DNA from: a virus
DNA length: 41,071 nucleotides
IMG/VR virus record: IMGVR_UViG_3300009129_000029
Location: 1 to 41,071 of that record
Strand: one strand, 5' to 3'
A program made the position numbers and the translations under genes. Positions 16,285 to 24,500 of the stretch are shown here, piece by piece (the first letter of the stretch is position 1; each line of letters opens with the position of its first letter). The notes under the pieces are model-generated. The model saw only the letters and a list, made by a program, of their open reading frames with translations. It did no database searches and was not told the origin of the DNA.

Positions 16285-16323
16285 AACACTACCCTATAGT
16301 ATACACTATAGGGCAGCAGTGTT
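16285..16323. other. Two-part hairpin between genes
   Basis: The core CCCTATAGT (16292-16300) pairs with ACTATAGGG (16305-16313) around a 4-base loop ATAC, and AACACT (16285-16290) pairs with AGTGTT (16318-16323) outside it. On the minus strand no T-run follows, so it is not a classic terminator for the upstream gene; on the plus strand AAAATAAAAT follows. It may be an RNA processing or regulatory element ahead of the 124-residue gene. Confidence 0.6.
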
Positions 16324-16351
16324 AAAATAAAATATTATACAACCGAAACCC

Positions 16352-16852
16352 CTACTTGCGGGTCTTAGCTGCAGCAACGAGGCGAGCGGCAACGCGGCGA
16401 GCAACTTCGTTAACCATATCTTCATCGGAAGTGATGGTAACGTTGTCTGCTAGCTCTTGCATAAGTGGCTCTTCTTCCTCGTCGGGTGGAAGTTCCTCAT
16501 CACCGGCGACCGGTGCTAACTCCTCTCCCTCGGGGGCTTCTTCTTCGCCACCTTCCATGCTTACGTCTGCGCCCTGCTTCTGGAGTGCTGCAACAATGTC
16601 GGAAACTAGTTCTTCGGCGTCAACCTCAACTGTGTCGCCCATGGGCTCTTCGGGCATTTCTTCTTCTGGACCTTCATCGCCGGGGAGTTCTTCTTCTCCA
16701 GCCATGGGGTCTTCTGCGCCCATTCCCATTTCGTCGTCACGTTGATATGGTCCTTCGCTAAGGAACTCGTCTGTGAACTTAGACTCAATCTCAGCCAGAC
16801 GCATAAACCTGCGGGTGACGGATTCGTTCAAAATTAGCTTTTTCTTGCTCAT
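16352..16852 (-). CDS. Highly acidic scaffold-like protein
   Basis: The 166-residue protein starts MSKKKLILNESVTRRFMRLA, a basic leader with an LNE-S site, followed by about 100 residues dominated by Glu, Asp, Pro and Gly, then a basic helix (NEVARRVAARLVAAAKTRK). This layout (basic end, acidic middle, LxE site) is like phage prohead core or scaffolding proteins and proteins packaged in the head, which is my best guess. There is no enzyme motif. AGGAG lies 12 bases before the ATG, and the ACTATTTAT motif is 41 bases upstream of the start. Confidence 0.75.
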   Translation of the reverse strand: MSKKKLILNESVTRRFMRLAEIESKFTDEFLSEGPYQRDDEMGMGAEDPMAGEEELPGDEGPEEEMPEEPMGDTVEVDAEELVSDIVAALQKQGADVSMEGGEEEAPEGEELAPVAGDEELPPDEEEEPLMQELADNVTITSDEDMVNEVARRVAARLVAAAKTRK

Positions 16853-16893
16853 TGCTTTATAATCTCCTAATATATATTATGAAGGCTTCGATA

Positions 16894-16902
16894 ATAAATA
16901 GT
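16894..16902 (-). promoter_or_regulatory. ACTATTTAT motif, copy 3 of 4
   Basis: The 9-mer is in the 70-base gap upstream of the acidic scaffold-like gene, followed by TATCGAAGCC. It is the copy farthest from its gene (41 bases before the ATG), with room for a transcription start and a ribosome site, so it is the best candidate of the four for a true promoter element. Confidence 0.5.
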
Positions 16903-16922
16903 CTATTCAATGTTAAACGGCG

Positions 16923-17177
16923 TCATCTATTAAATAAAAAGTCTTTCAAGTACGCTGCACGGAGAGATATCTTTTGGAGTGCCCTTTTCTCCAACTGCTG
17001 TATCCTTGCTGGCGTGTACCCTAATCTCTTGGCGACCTCTTCCAAGGTCATTGAACCATTCTTGTGAACCGCGATGAGAGTACAGTTACAATCCTCTGAG
17101 TATTCGATCCATAATCGACAATCCTTTTCTTCACAATCTTTATTTTCTTTGAGACACTGCCTTGCGCAGCGCCTCAT
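16923..17177 (-). CDS. Sigma-70 region 4-like protein with Cys cluster
   Basis: The 84-residue protein has a Cys-rich N-terminus (Cys4, 8, 15, 20, 30 and 32) followed by a helix-turn-helix close to sigma region 4: MTLEEVAKRLGYTPARIQQ, then LEKRALQKI. Region 4 contacts the -35 element and RNA polymerase, so the protein could recruit the enzyme to phage promoters or act as an anti-host factor. Four of the Cys are spaced for zinc or an iron-sulphur cluster. It lacks regions 2 and 3, so it is not a full sigma factor. It overlaps the upstream gene as ATGA. Confidence 0.75.
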   Translation of the reverse strand: MRRCARQCLKENKDCEEKDCRLWIEYSEDCNCTLIAVHKNGSMTLEEVAKRLGYTPARIQQLEKRALQKISLRAAYLKDFLFNR

Positions 17178-17446
17178 CTCACGCCCTTCACTTCTTCTGC
17201 CACAATCATAGCCTGATGCAGCTTAGAGATCGTGGCATAGCCATCAATGACATTAACATGGTCACATCGATGCCAAGCCTCTTCGTCAAATTCTGGTGGC
17301 GTAGGGGTGGTCCATTTAATCTTATGCCATCTCCAAGGTGGAAGCGGCGGGCTGCTTTCACGCAACTCTGATTCGACAATCACCCCATAATAAGGCGGGG
17401 TCGTTTGCCTATTCCAACATACAATTCTGCCTCTAAAGTCCTTCAT
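17174..17446 (-). CDS. Unidentified 90-residue Trp/Pro-rich protein
   Basis: The protein (MKDFRGRIVCWNRQTTPPYY onward) has the look of a small phage beta-domain: GVIVESELRE, a Pro-rich PPLPPWRW segment, then KIKWTTPTPPEFDEEAWHR. Similar small proteins occur in T4-like marine phages, without known function. The ATG at 17446 has GAGGA upstream and overlaps the previous gene by 14 bases. Confidence 0.7.
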   Translation of the reverse strand: MKDFRGRIVCWNRQTTPPYYGVIVESELRESSPPLPPWRWHKIKWTTPTPPEFDEEAWHRCDHVNVIDGYATISKLHQAMIVAEEVKGVR

Positions 17447-17759
17447 GTTCTTCCTCTATCATATCAAAAATATTCTCAATCTCGCTTGAGTTAAGCGCTA
17501 GTTTACTAGACAACTCTTTACCTTTTTCCTTCAGCTTCTTCGACTTAGCCTGCTTGTTTTTGCTTTGGCTACTCTTCCTTAACTTTAATGTTTCAATAAA
17601 ATCTTCAAACTCTTCTTCTTGGTTCAAGTACGCCTCGATGCATCCCCGAAAGAAATCAGACTGCTTGATACCATCGTAGTGCAGCCGGATGCGCAGCTTA
17701 GCATGAACCTGATCGTTCTCTCTGAATACTACTCTCTTATTGTAGAATTCTTCGGACAC
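17433..17759 (-). CDS. Ribbon-helix-helix-like protein
   Basis: The 108-residue protein has an N-terminal part of the form strand-helix-helix (KRVVFRENDQVHAKLRIRL, then GIKQSDFFRGCIEAYL) like RHH DNA-binding proteins. A Lys/Ser-rich linker (KSSQSKNKQAKSKKLKEK) and an acidic C-terminal helix follow. A role in DNA binding or gene regulation is plausible. It starts at GTG 17759, sharing a base with the IMPDH stop (TAGTG). Confidence 0.6.
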   Translation of the reverse strand: MSEEFYNKRVVFRENDQVHAKLRIRLHYDGIKQSDFFRGCIEAYLNQEEEFEDFIETLKLRKSSQSKNKQAKSKKLKEKGKELSSKLALNSSEIENIFDMIEEEHEGL

Positions 17760-18784
17760 TATTTCAGCCCCAAAATGTGAGTGTTCGACTCTCGGATCCC
17801 TGCGGCAGTCTGGCGTGTGAACACAGCCTTGGACTGCAACTCAGCCAGCGTGCGTGAGCCGGAATATGAAAAGCCGCTGCGTACACCGTTGTCCAATCCA
17901 TACAGAATATCCCTCACTTGCCCCTTGCATGGAAGAATCGTAGAGATTCCTTCAAGCGACGATGCAGAGCCGCGCCAATCCTTCTGCGCCTCTTCGGATG
18001 CCATGCCTCGGTAGGTTTTGTGCGGGTGCCCATCAATGTAAATGATCTCTCCCGGTGCCTCTCTCGTTCCCGACAGAAGCGAGCCAACCATCACACAATC
18101 TGCGCCAGCCGCAAGAGCCTTCACCATATCACCGCTGTTGCGAATACCACCGTCAGCAATAATCGAAACATCTCTGTCGGTCTTGCTGCAATCAATGACC
18201 GTCTGCAAGCCGGGGTGTCCGTGACCGGTCTGGATTCGTGTAGAGCAGATAGAGCCGCCGCCAATATTGCAGCGAACAGAATCAGCGCCCCAATCAGACA
18301 GCGCGTTGATACCATCGAGCGTAGCCACGTTGCCCGCCATAATGTGAACAGTGTCACCGAATGTATCTCTGAGTTGTTTTAGTGCAGTCTCCATCAGCAT
18401 GTGGTGACCATGGGCTACATCAACACATAAGATTTTTGTACCCATTGCAACCAGCGCCTTCGCCCGGTCGTGATAGTCTCCGGTCACGCCGATAGCCGCA
18501 GCCTTCATGCCGGTAGTGATCTTCCTAACCATCTTGGACTGGTCATCAGTCGTGCAGTAGCGGTGGATGATACCCAAGCCGCCGGCTTTATTCATTGCTA
18601 TTGCCATGGCTGGTCCTGTGACCGTATCCATTGGTGACGAGATAACAGGCAAGCGGAACCTGATAGGTCTAGAGTGCCTGCCTCCGAGTGTTGTGCTAAC
18701 GTCAATCTCTTGCCGGCTTCTAATGTCTGAGTATTGTGGCACCAGCAGTACATCATCGTATGTCAAGCTAACTAAGGTTCTCAT
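17759..18784 (-). CDS. guaB: IMP dehydrogenase-like enzyme without CBS domains
   Basis: The 341-residue TIM-barrel protein carries the active Cys180 in GGGSICSTR. The barrel start [14 protein letters not shown], the phosphate-binding loops [10 protein letters not shown] and MVGSLLSG, and the C-terminal [10 protein letters not shown] are those of IMP dehydrogenase. TREAPGE after the second loop also fits IMPDH rather than GMP reductase (which has a Gly-Gly variant there). The regulatory CBS pair is missing, so it should make XMP from IMP without that feedback control. It is coupled by ATGA to the zinc protein gene in the dUTPase operon. GMP reductase remains a minor alternative. Confidence 0.85.
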   Translation of the reverse strand: MRTLVSLTYDDVLLVPQYSDIRSRQEIDVSTTLGGRHSRPIRFRLPVISSPMDTVTGPAMAIAMNKAGGLGIIHRYCTTDDQSKMVRKITTGMKAAAIGVTGDYHDRAKALVAMGTKILCVDVAHGHHMLMETALKQLRDTFGDTVHIMAGNVATLDGINALSDWGADSVRCNIGGGSICSTRIQTGHGHPGLQTVIDCSKTDRDVSIIADGGIRNSGDMVKALAAGADCVMVGSLLSGTREAPGEIIYIDGHPHKTYRGMASEEAQKDWRGSASSLEGISTILPCKGQVRDILYGLDNGVRSGFSYSGSRTLAELQSKAVFTRQTAAGIRESNTHILGLK

Positions 18785-19044
18785 AGTTCTCCCTTTTCAT
18801 ATTTCTCAACTACGCGCTGGGCTGTTCCCCAGCAGTCAGGGCAGTACAGGCGTACGATGCCCTCTTTCTCTCGCACAACCACGTTCCACTTCGATAGCAT
18901 CTTTCGATCCTTCTTGTCAAACGCAGTCTCGCACATCAAGCACTCATCCGGCAACTGAGAATATATATTCATCTTGTCGGCTAAGTCTGGATTGCCGTGA
19001 CTCTTTTCCGCTTTGGCGGCTGCACGGCGTTGCTTGCGGTTCAT
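18781..19044 (-). CDS. Small zinc-finger protein (MNRKQRRA type)
   Basis: The 87-residue protein starts with the basic MNRKQRRAAAKAEK and holds two Cys pairs: CLMC and, about 30 residues on, CPDC, forming a probable zinc ribbon around WNVVVREKEGIVRLYC. Similar small proteins occur in T4-like marine phages. The role is unknown, possibly nucleic-acid binding. It overlaps both neighbours by 4 bases. Confidence 0.75.
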   Translation of the reverse strand: MNRKQRRAAAKAEKSHGNPDLADKMNIYSQLPDECLMCETAFDKKDRKMLSKWNVVVREKEGIVRLYCPDCWGTAQRVVEKYEKGEL

Positions 19045-19523
19045 CGGGTCAGTGCTCCCATTATTGGCGGAGCCGCACTCAGACGCTTTCGGAAGACCAC
19101 GACGGCTGAAGGAAACGGCGCGGAGTTTTGACTGTCGCCAAACTTGAGCCGACCCTTGATGAAGTATACATACTCAGCCTTCATCACATAATCGTGCCAG
19201 TACTTCGTGTCTGTCCGTGCTGGAATCAACATGACAACCTTAGTGTTTTCATCTGCCTCGGCAGACTCATAGCCCTTGCGAATCCACTGATCAATACCAC
19301 GACCATAGGGAGGATTGACAAAGACAGTGTGACCAGCCCAATCCTTAGTAAGTCCGTCCTCCGCTTCCGTATAGAAGTTGGCGCACTTAGTGTTGTGTGG
19401 AGTGGCACAGGGATCCAAGTCGAACGGACCAAATCGCCAGTTCAGTTTGTCAAAGAAATCCTGTGGAGTTGCCCACTCGCCTGTCTTGGATGAAAATAAT
19501 GTTTGCTGTGTTGCTGTGTTCAC
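19041..19523 (-). CDS. Phage-type DNA N6-adenine methyltransferase
   Basis: The 160-residue enzyme fits the phage Dam family: WATPQDFFDKLNWRFGPFDLDPCATP opens the fold and VNPPYGR is the catalytic NPPY motif. The C-terminus with FGDSQNSAPFPSAVVVF is also family-typical. It should methylate adenine, probably to protect phage DNA from host nucleases. It starts at GTG 19523, overlapping the cytochrome stop as GTGA. A second adenine methylase of another class is at 34491-35336. Confidence 0.9.
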   Translation of the reverse strand: MNTATQQTLFSSKTGEWATPQDFFDKLNWRFGPFDLDPCATPHNTKCANFYTEAEDGLTKDWAGHTVFVNPPYGRGIDQWIRKGYESAEADENTKVVMLIPARTDTKYWHDYVMKAEYVYFIKGRLKFGDSQNSAPFPSAVVVFRKRLSAAPPIMGALTR

Positions 19524-19852
19524 TTGCTCACCTTAAGAGTTTTTAAATATGCGACCATTTGATCTAACTGTGTCCCTGTCCATCCGGCTCCAATGGGAGG
19601 CATCAGAGGTGACTTGCCGACCGACGCGCCGCCAGCAGCAATCGCTGTCCGTACTTGCTGGTCGGAGCGCGATGCCCAAAAGCTTGCATCCTGAAAGCTA
19701 GCGGGCTTGACAGGGAGAGAAGCAGAAGCAGGTCCATCGCCTGCTCCGAACTCCCCATGACAGCCGGCGCACTGAACCTCGTAGTCTGAGGCAGCATCAG
19801 CGTGAGCCATTGTGGAGCCGCCGAGAAAAAATATGATAAGTACTCTACTCAC
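19520..19852 (-). CDS. Periplasmic class I cytochrome c
   Basis: The 110-residue protein has an N-terminal signal peptide (MSRVLIIFFLGGSTMAHADA), the heme-attachment motif CAGCH at residues 28-32, and a likely Met84 axial ligand in SPLMPP. A final helix (LDQMVAYLKTLKV) is typical of small class I cytochromes. It should be exported, receive heme from host maturation, and carry electrons in the periplasm. The start is GTG 19852 with GGGAG 7 bases upstream, overlapping the dUTPase stop by 8 bases, so it is firmly inside a phage operon. The electron partners are unknown. A c-type cytochrome is rare in phage genomes. Confidence 0.9.
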   Translation of the reverse strand: MSRVLIIFFLGGSTMAHADAASDYEVQCAGCHGEFGAGDGPASASLPVKPASFQDASFWASRSDQQVRTAIAAGGASVGKSPLMPPIGAGWTGTQLDQMVAYLKTLKVSK

Positions 19853-20306
19853 CAGTACTCCCTAACGCGCCGTCGCCACGGTCACTGATGGTGATCGGAT
19901 ACCAACCATATAGATCGTCATCACCTCGACGTTCAAGTGCGCGGAAGTGAACAACCGGCACCATAACTACCTGTGCGATCTTTGAGTGCGATTCAATAAC
20001 TTGATCGGTCGATCCAATGTTATGAAGGTTAATAAATACCTCGCCGTCATAGCCTGAGTCAATCACACACGCTCCAACGATGAGGCTGCGTTTCGCTGCC
20101 ATACCTGAACGGTTCTTAACTTCCAGCATGTAGCCGTACGGGATTCCAAACCGCAGACCGGTGGGCAGGATTGCGCTCGCGCCGGACTTGATAGTGATCG
20201 GCTTGTGGTCCACGGGGCTGAAATGAATATCCAGCCCCGCATCGGACGGGTTTGCTCGGGAGGGAGGGTGAACGTTAAAGTGCGTACGGCACCATTCGAT
20301 CATCAT
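19845..20306 (-). CDS. dut: dUTP diphosphatase
   Basis: The 153-residue protein has all five trimeric dUTPase motifs: DAGLDI, NRSGMA, GACVIDSGYDGEV, KIAQVVMVPV and the C-terminal SDRGDGALGSTG. It hydrolyses dUTP to dUMP and pyrophosphate, feeding dTMP synthesis and keeping uracil out of DNA. The ATG at 20306 overlaps the upstream stop as TAATG. It is in the promoter-led operon that starts at 20599. Confidence 0.95.
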   Translation of the reverse strand: MMIEWCRTHFNVHPPSRANPSDAGLDIHFSPVDHKPITIKSGASAILPTGLRFGIPYGYMLEVKNRSGMAAKRSLIVGACVIDSGYDGEVFINLHNIGSTDQVIESHSKIAQVVMVPVVHFRALERRGDDDLYGWYPITISDRGDGALGSTGE

Positions 20307-20599
20307 TATTCGTCTCCATCAGGGTTGGCTGCAGTTGCCAGCACACTGTACGTTTCATAGAGTGCGTCAAGATCGACCTCACCCTTCATGAGTCGGTATG
20401 CCTTAACAGCAACGCTCATTTCTTCACGGGTCAGCCAGCCTTGGCGCCGGTAGTCGTTGCGAAGTTCGCGGCGGTGTTCCTTGTATGGCTCCATCGCATC
20501 TTCAATGGTCTTAAGTGAGCGAATATACTCAATAATATATCGCTGTCGTCTCGCTTCTGCCTTAGAGATTACAGGCGTGGGCGTGTTGTCGTCATTCAT
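20306..20599 (-). CDS. Unidentified 97-residue helical protein
   Basis: The first gene of the dUTPase operon. The ATG at 20599 (MNDDNTPTPVISKAEARRQR) has a strong AAAGGAG site 6 bases upstream and lies just after a sigma-70 promoter; an in-frame start at 20662 would sit on the promoter and is rejected. The protein is charged and helical (IEDAMEPYKEHRRELRNDYR). No family is recognised. Confidence 0.75.
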   Translation of the reverse strand: MNDDNTPTPVISKAEARRQRYIIEYIRSLKTIEDAMEPYKEHRRELRNDYRRQGWLTREEMSVAVKAYRLMKGEVDLDALYETYSVLATAANPDGDE

Positions 20600-20633
20600 T
20601 TTGTGCTCCTTTGAATGAGTGGTTAGTATGTAT

Positions 20634-20662
20634 ATAATAGCAGCTAACTGCGCTGCTGTCAA
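20634..20662 (-). promoter_or_regulatory. Sigma-70 promoter of the dUTPase operon
   Basis: TTGACA (20662-20657) follows immediately after the stop of the membrane gene; a 17-base spacer leads to TATTAT (20639-20634). The spacer is the dyad GCAGC-GCAGTTA-GCTGC, which suggests an operator, and recalls the CCCC/GGGG dyad in the groEL promoter spacer. The first gene starts 35 bases downstream. Confidence 0.8.
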
Positions 20663-20896
20663 CTACTTTTTATCTTTTTCGTTCCTGTGATGCAGGTGGT
20701 GACGTAACTCTATAATGTTATCTCGTAAAAAGCCATCGTCTGGGTTCTGAGCGTATGCCTGTTCGTAGTCTCTCATCATTTCATCAATAAGGCGTTCGCT
20801 TCGTTTAAGACGTACGCGAGCCAACACTATTCCCGCCAACAAAAAGACGAAGAACAGCACAAACCCCGCACTGGTGATCAAGAAAAATGCTTCCAT
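20663..20896 (-). CDS. Single-pass membrane protein
   Basis: The 77-residue protein has one hydrophobic helix (FLITSAGFVLFFVFLLAGIVLA) at about residues 4-25 followed by a charged tail with His-rich HHLHHRNEKDKK. Orientation and role are unknown; it could assist lysis or membrane attachment. The ATG at 20896 is 8 bases past the ClpP-like stop, with no good ribosome site. Confidence 0.65.
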   Translation of the reverse strand: MEAFFLITSAGFVLFFVFLLAGIVLARVRLKRSERLIDEMMRDYEQAYAQNPDDGFLRDNIIELRHHLHHRNEKDKK

Positions 20897-20904
20897 ACCA
20901 ATAA

Positions 20905-21516
20905 CTAGTCTGTTGAAAGTTTGATATCAACGTTAATATCTACCTCAAGGTGTGGGACACCAATGTGGTCTACCAAGCCGTGCTCAAGCGCATCGTCTGG
21001 TTCAAGATACCAGTCAGCGTGCCCTCGGTCATGGATTTGTTTCAAGAAATAGGTCTTGTTCTTGCCGCAGTTCTGTGCCATCATGTGGTAGACGCTCTTC
21101 TGCAGCCTCTCTGCTTCCTTGGCATCGGATTTGATCTCTTCAATCTTACCCCATGCTCCGCTTGACACGTCGTGAATCATCACTGTCGCATACGGGTCAC
21201 AGTATCTCATGCCCTTGGTGCCGAATGTCGAGAAGATTGCCCCACATGACATAGCCTTACCCTGAATGATCATGGCGACTGGCAGCTTAGAACTACGCAC
21301 GTCTGAGATCATAGACATAAGACTGTACACTGCGCCACCATAACTATCGATAACGATAGGAATGATTGGCTGACCAGTGTTGTGAGCCTTCGTCATTTGT
21401 TCTGTGAAAGCTTTAGCTGTAGTCTCGTTGAAGTTTCTCACTCTGATGACAACCGGGAAGTTGTCTCGGAGATCGTAGTCTTTTAACAGAGGACTAACGT
21501 TAATAATATGTTTCAT
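20905..21516 (-). CDS. ClpP-like serine protease 2
   Basis: The 203-residue protein has the complete ClpP triad: Ser90 in GKAMSCGAIFSTFG, His115 in VMIHDVSSG, and Asp168 in HADWYLEPDDALEHG. IDSYGGAVYSLMSM is the family substrate-groove segment. Unlike protease 1 it keeps the Asp and lacks the charged N-terminal extension. It starts 2 bases after the DnaE stop. The two ClpP-like proteins could form a mixed ring or serve distinct steps; no Clp ATPase is present in this window. Confidence 0.9.
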   Translation of the reverse strand: MKHIINVSPLLKDYDLRDNFPVVIRVRNFNETTAKAFTEQMTKAHNTGQPIIPIVIDSYGGAVYSLMSMISDVRSSKLPVAMIIQGKAMSCGAIFSTFGTKGMRYCDPYATVMIHDVSSGAWGKIEEIKSDAKEAERLQKSVYHMMAQNCGKNKTYFLKQIHDRGHADWYLEPDDALEHGLVDHIGVPHLEVDINVDIKLSTD

Positions 21517-21518
21517 GC

Positions 21519-24500
21519 TTACCCCAATAGTCTAAAGTTGTGGTGAATCGAGCGCGTGCTGAATCCCCACTTAGGATCGTAGTCCAGCTTCGCCATGTAC
21601 GGGCGATTAATCTGAACGTTGTCACCTCGCTCGGGCTTGACACCCCAGCACTTGATCTTGGTTGTCTTGTTAGACGAGTCGATGACTTCGACAATCCAAT
21701 AGATCTTACCGTGCTTAGTCTTGCGCGGAACGATCTTACGCGGAACGAACCATGCAACCTGCAGGTCAGGATCAAACTCGCCAAGCGGAGGGACGAACCT
21801 CTCTTCCAATCGTTGACGTACGCGCTCGCTGAGAACCAAGTCGAAGGGGAACACGCCGGTAAGGTCAACCTGATACTGGATCAGTTCTTCCTCGGTGAAC
21901 ACGCCCTCGTCAGCGTACGCTTCGATGTTCTCCAAGAACCGCTTCTTGTTCTTGGGTCGGTCTACTGCGACACAAGACCAGAAGTGCTTGAGTCCCGTGA
22001 ACCTCTCATCCATCAGACTGTTCAGAGCCTGACAACGAATAAGAACATCGAGTGCCTTCTTGTTCAACTTTGAATACGTGATGTTCTCGTTGAACAGAAA
22101 CTCCTCAACGTTATTAAATGGACGGTTGGCAATCACCTGTGCGATAGCTGCCTCGCCCAAGCCCTTGACCGAAGTGAGCGGCTGAATAAGCGTCTGCCCA
22201 TCCTCGCTGATTTCCCAGACCGTACCCGACTTGTTAATATCAAGCGGCGCAATCTCAAAACCATAGTTCTTAGCGACGTTGATTGCCTTTTCCTTTCGAG
22301 ACTCTGGCTCTTTGTCCAAGAAGGACGCCAGCCACTCGGCGGGATAGTAATTCATCAGCCACGCGCACTGAAACGAGAGGACCGAGTACGACACTGCATG
22401 TGACTTATTGAAGCCATAACCAGAAAAGTACTCAAAAGTATCCCACAATCTCTCAGCGTCTGCGAGCTTGATGCCCTTCTCTTGGCAACCTTCAACAAAC
22501 TTTTTATGAATAAGCGCTTTCTTATCATTCTTACCTGTTCCCTTCTTAGTAAGTAGCTTGCGAAGCAAGTTACCTTCATCAAGGGTCAAATCCTTGCCCA
22601 GCTTGTGAGCCAAGATCGCAATCTGCTCTTGGAAGATCAGGAACCCGTAAGTCTCCTGAGTGACCTCTTCCACGATTGGGTGAAGATACTTGACATACTG
22701 TGGAGCCTGCTTCGCCTCCACATAATCCTTATCAACACCGGCACTCAATGGACCGGGACGAAAGATGGAAGTGATGGCTGAGATATCAATAATACTCGAT
22801 GGCTTAGCGCGAACACAGAACTCTTGTGCTCCGTTCTCGGTGAACTGAAACACTCCTCCCCACTTGCCAGCATGAAAGACGTTTGTATACACGTCCTGAT
22901 CATCGAAGTCAATCGCGTCTGGGTGAAGGTTATTGTTGTAGAAGTCTCGTACCTGTTCAAAAGTCGGATCCTCAACGCCGTGGTGTCGCTGAAGAATATG
23001 ACGAATAGCGCCGTCGATCATTCTCAGGGTAGACAGCCCAAGGATATCAAATTTAATGAAACCCATGGGTTCAAGATGTCGAACGTTCTGCCCCTCTGAC
23101 CATGGCGTTTGCCGAACGCCGCCTGAATTAATCAGCGGCATGTACTGGTCAAGGTTCTCGGCAACCACGACGCCACCAGCGTGACGCGAGCAAGAGCGAG
23201 TCTGCCCATACAATGCGTTAACGTGTGTCTTGACGTGCGGATACTTGTTCAGGAATGCCTGCAAGGTTCCGCTAAACTCCATCACCTCTTCAAAGGTGGG
23301 CACATACACGCCCGCCTTGATGCCGTGGCGTTGCTTCGCTGGACCTGTAGCCTCAAACATCATCGTACTGGTAACTGCGTTCACCTCTGTAAACTCAATG
23401 CCATAAAACTTGGAAATATCTTTGATGAGCGACTTAAGTTGCAATGTATTCCAGTTAGAAATAGGAGCAACAGTATCCTCACCCCACTGTTCGATGAGTT
23501 CTTCCTTGAGCACCATCGGGTCAGACACATCGTAATCAATATCTGGATAGTCCGTGGCGTCAGAGCGCAGGAAACGCGAGAACAGTAGACCATACTTAAT
23601 AGGATCAATCTGTGTGATGCCCAAAGCGTATGCCACCAGCGAGCCTGCAGCCGAACCTCGACCGGGACCAGCTAGCATCTTCTCCGTAGCCTTGTCAGCG
23701 ATAGCCTTCATGGTCAGGAAATATTTGCTGAACCCTCTGTCATCAATGACCTGCAACTCTCGCTTGAGCCGATCACGATACTCTTCGTTGTCCACGAAGC
23801 CAAGGGTTTTCAGACCTTCCAGCGAATATTGAATCAGCGCTTCGGTCGCGGTATGTCCTGCTGGTACCACAAAGTCCGGTAGGCGAACGGTGTTGTCTGG
23901 AAAGAACGACTCAACCCTGTCATGAGCGATGTTATGCCCATTCTTAATCGAGCCAAGAACCAGATCATCATCATACTCAGCCCCAGCATCAGTAGAATAC
24001 TTCCGATACGACTCCCACATCTGATCGCCGTTCTTGGGGTATAGTTCATAGCCGATCTCCTCTACATCAATAGGTAGTTCGTTACTCTCATAGTCAGGCT
24101 TGGACTTGCCAAGCCAACCAAGTCGCTTATACAACTCGCGGTCCTTCCATGCGGTAGGGCTCGGGTAGTGACTGTCTGCCGTGGAGACTAGCTCAATACC
24201 AAACTCATGATGCATTTCAATGATGCACTGGTTCAGTTGGTGCTGCTCGGGAACATTGTTCCACTGCAACTCCCCATACCAGCGGTCACCAAAGATAGAC
24301 TGCATCCGGCGCGTGGTCGTACGCATACGTTCAAGGCACTCGTCCCTGTCGAATGTACGGTTGCCATCCTCGTCAGTCTCCCAGCTATGCCAGAAGTCTT
24401 GAGCGTATACGCCGCCCAAGCAAGCGGAGGATGCAATGATGCCCTCCGAATATTTCTCAAGCAGAGCATAGTCCATTCGCGGATAGCGATAGAAATTCTC

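Noticed and set aside
16301-16320. A T7-like promoter (CACTATAGGG) on the plus strand.
   Set aside because: Only the last ten bases match, they are part of a palindrome, no plus-strand gene follows, and no T7-type RNA polymerase is seen in the window.
17759-18784. GMP reductase as the identity of the guaB-like gene.
   Set aside because: The length fits, but TREAPGE and [10 protein letters not shown] match IMP dehydrogenase; the reductase has different residues there.
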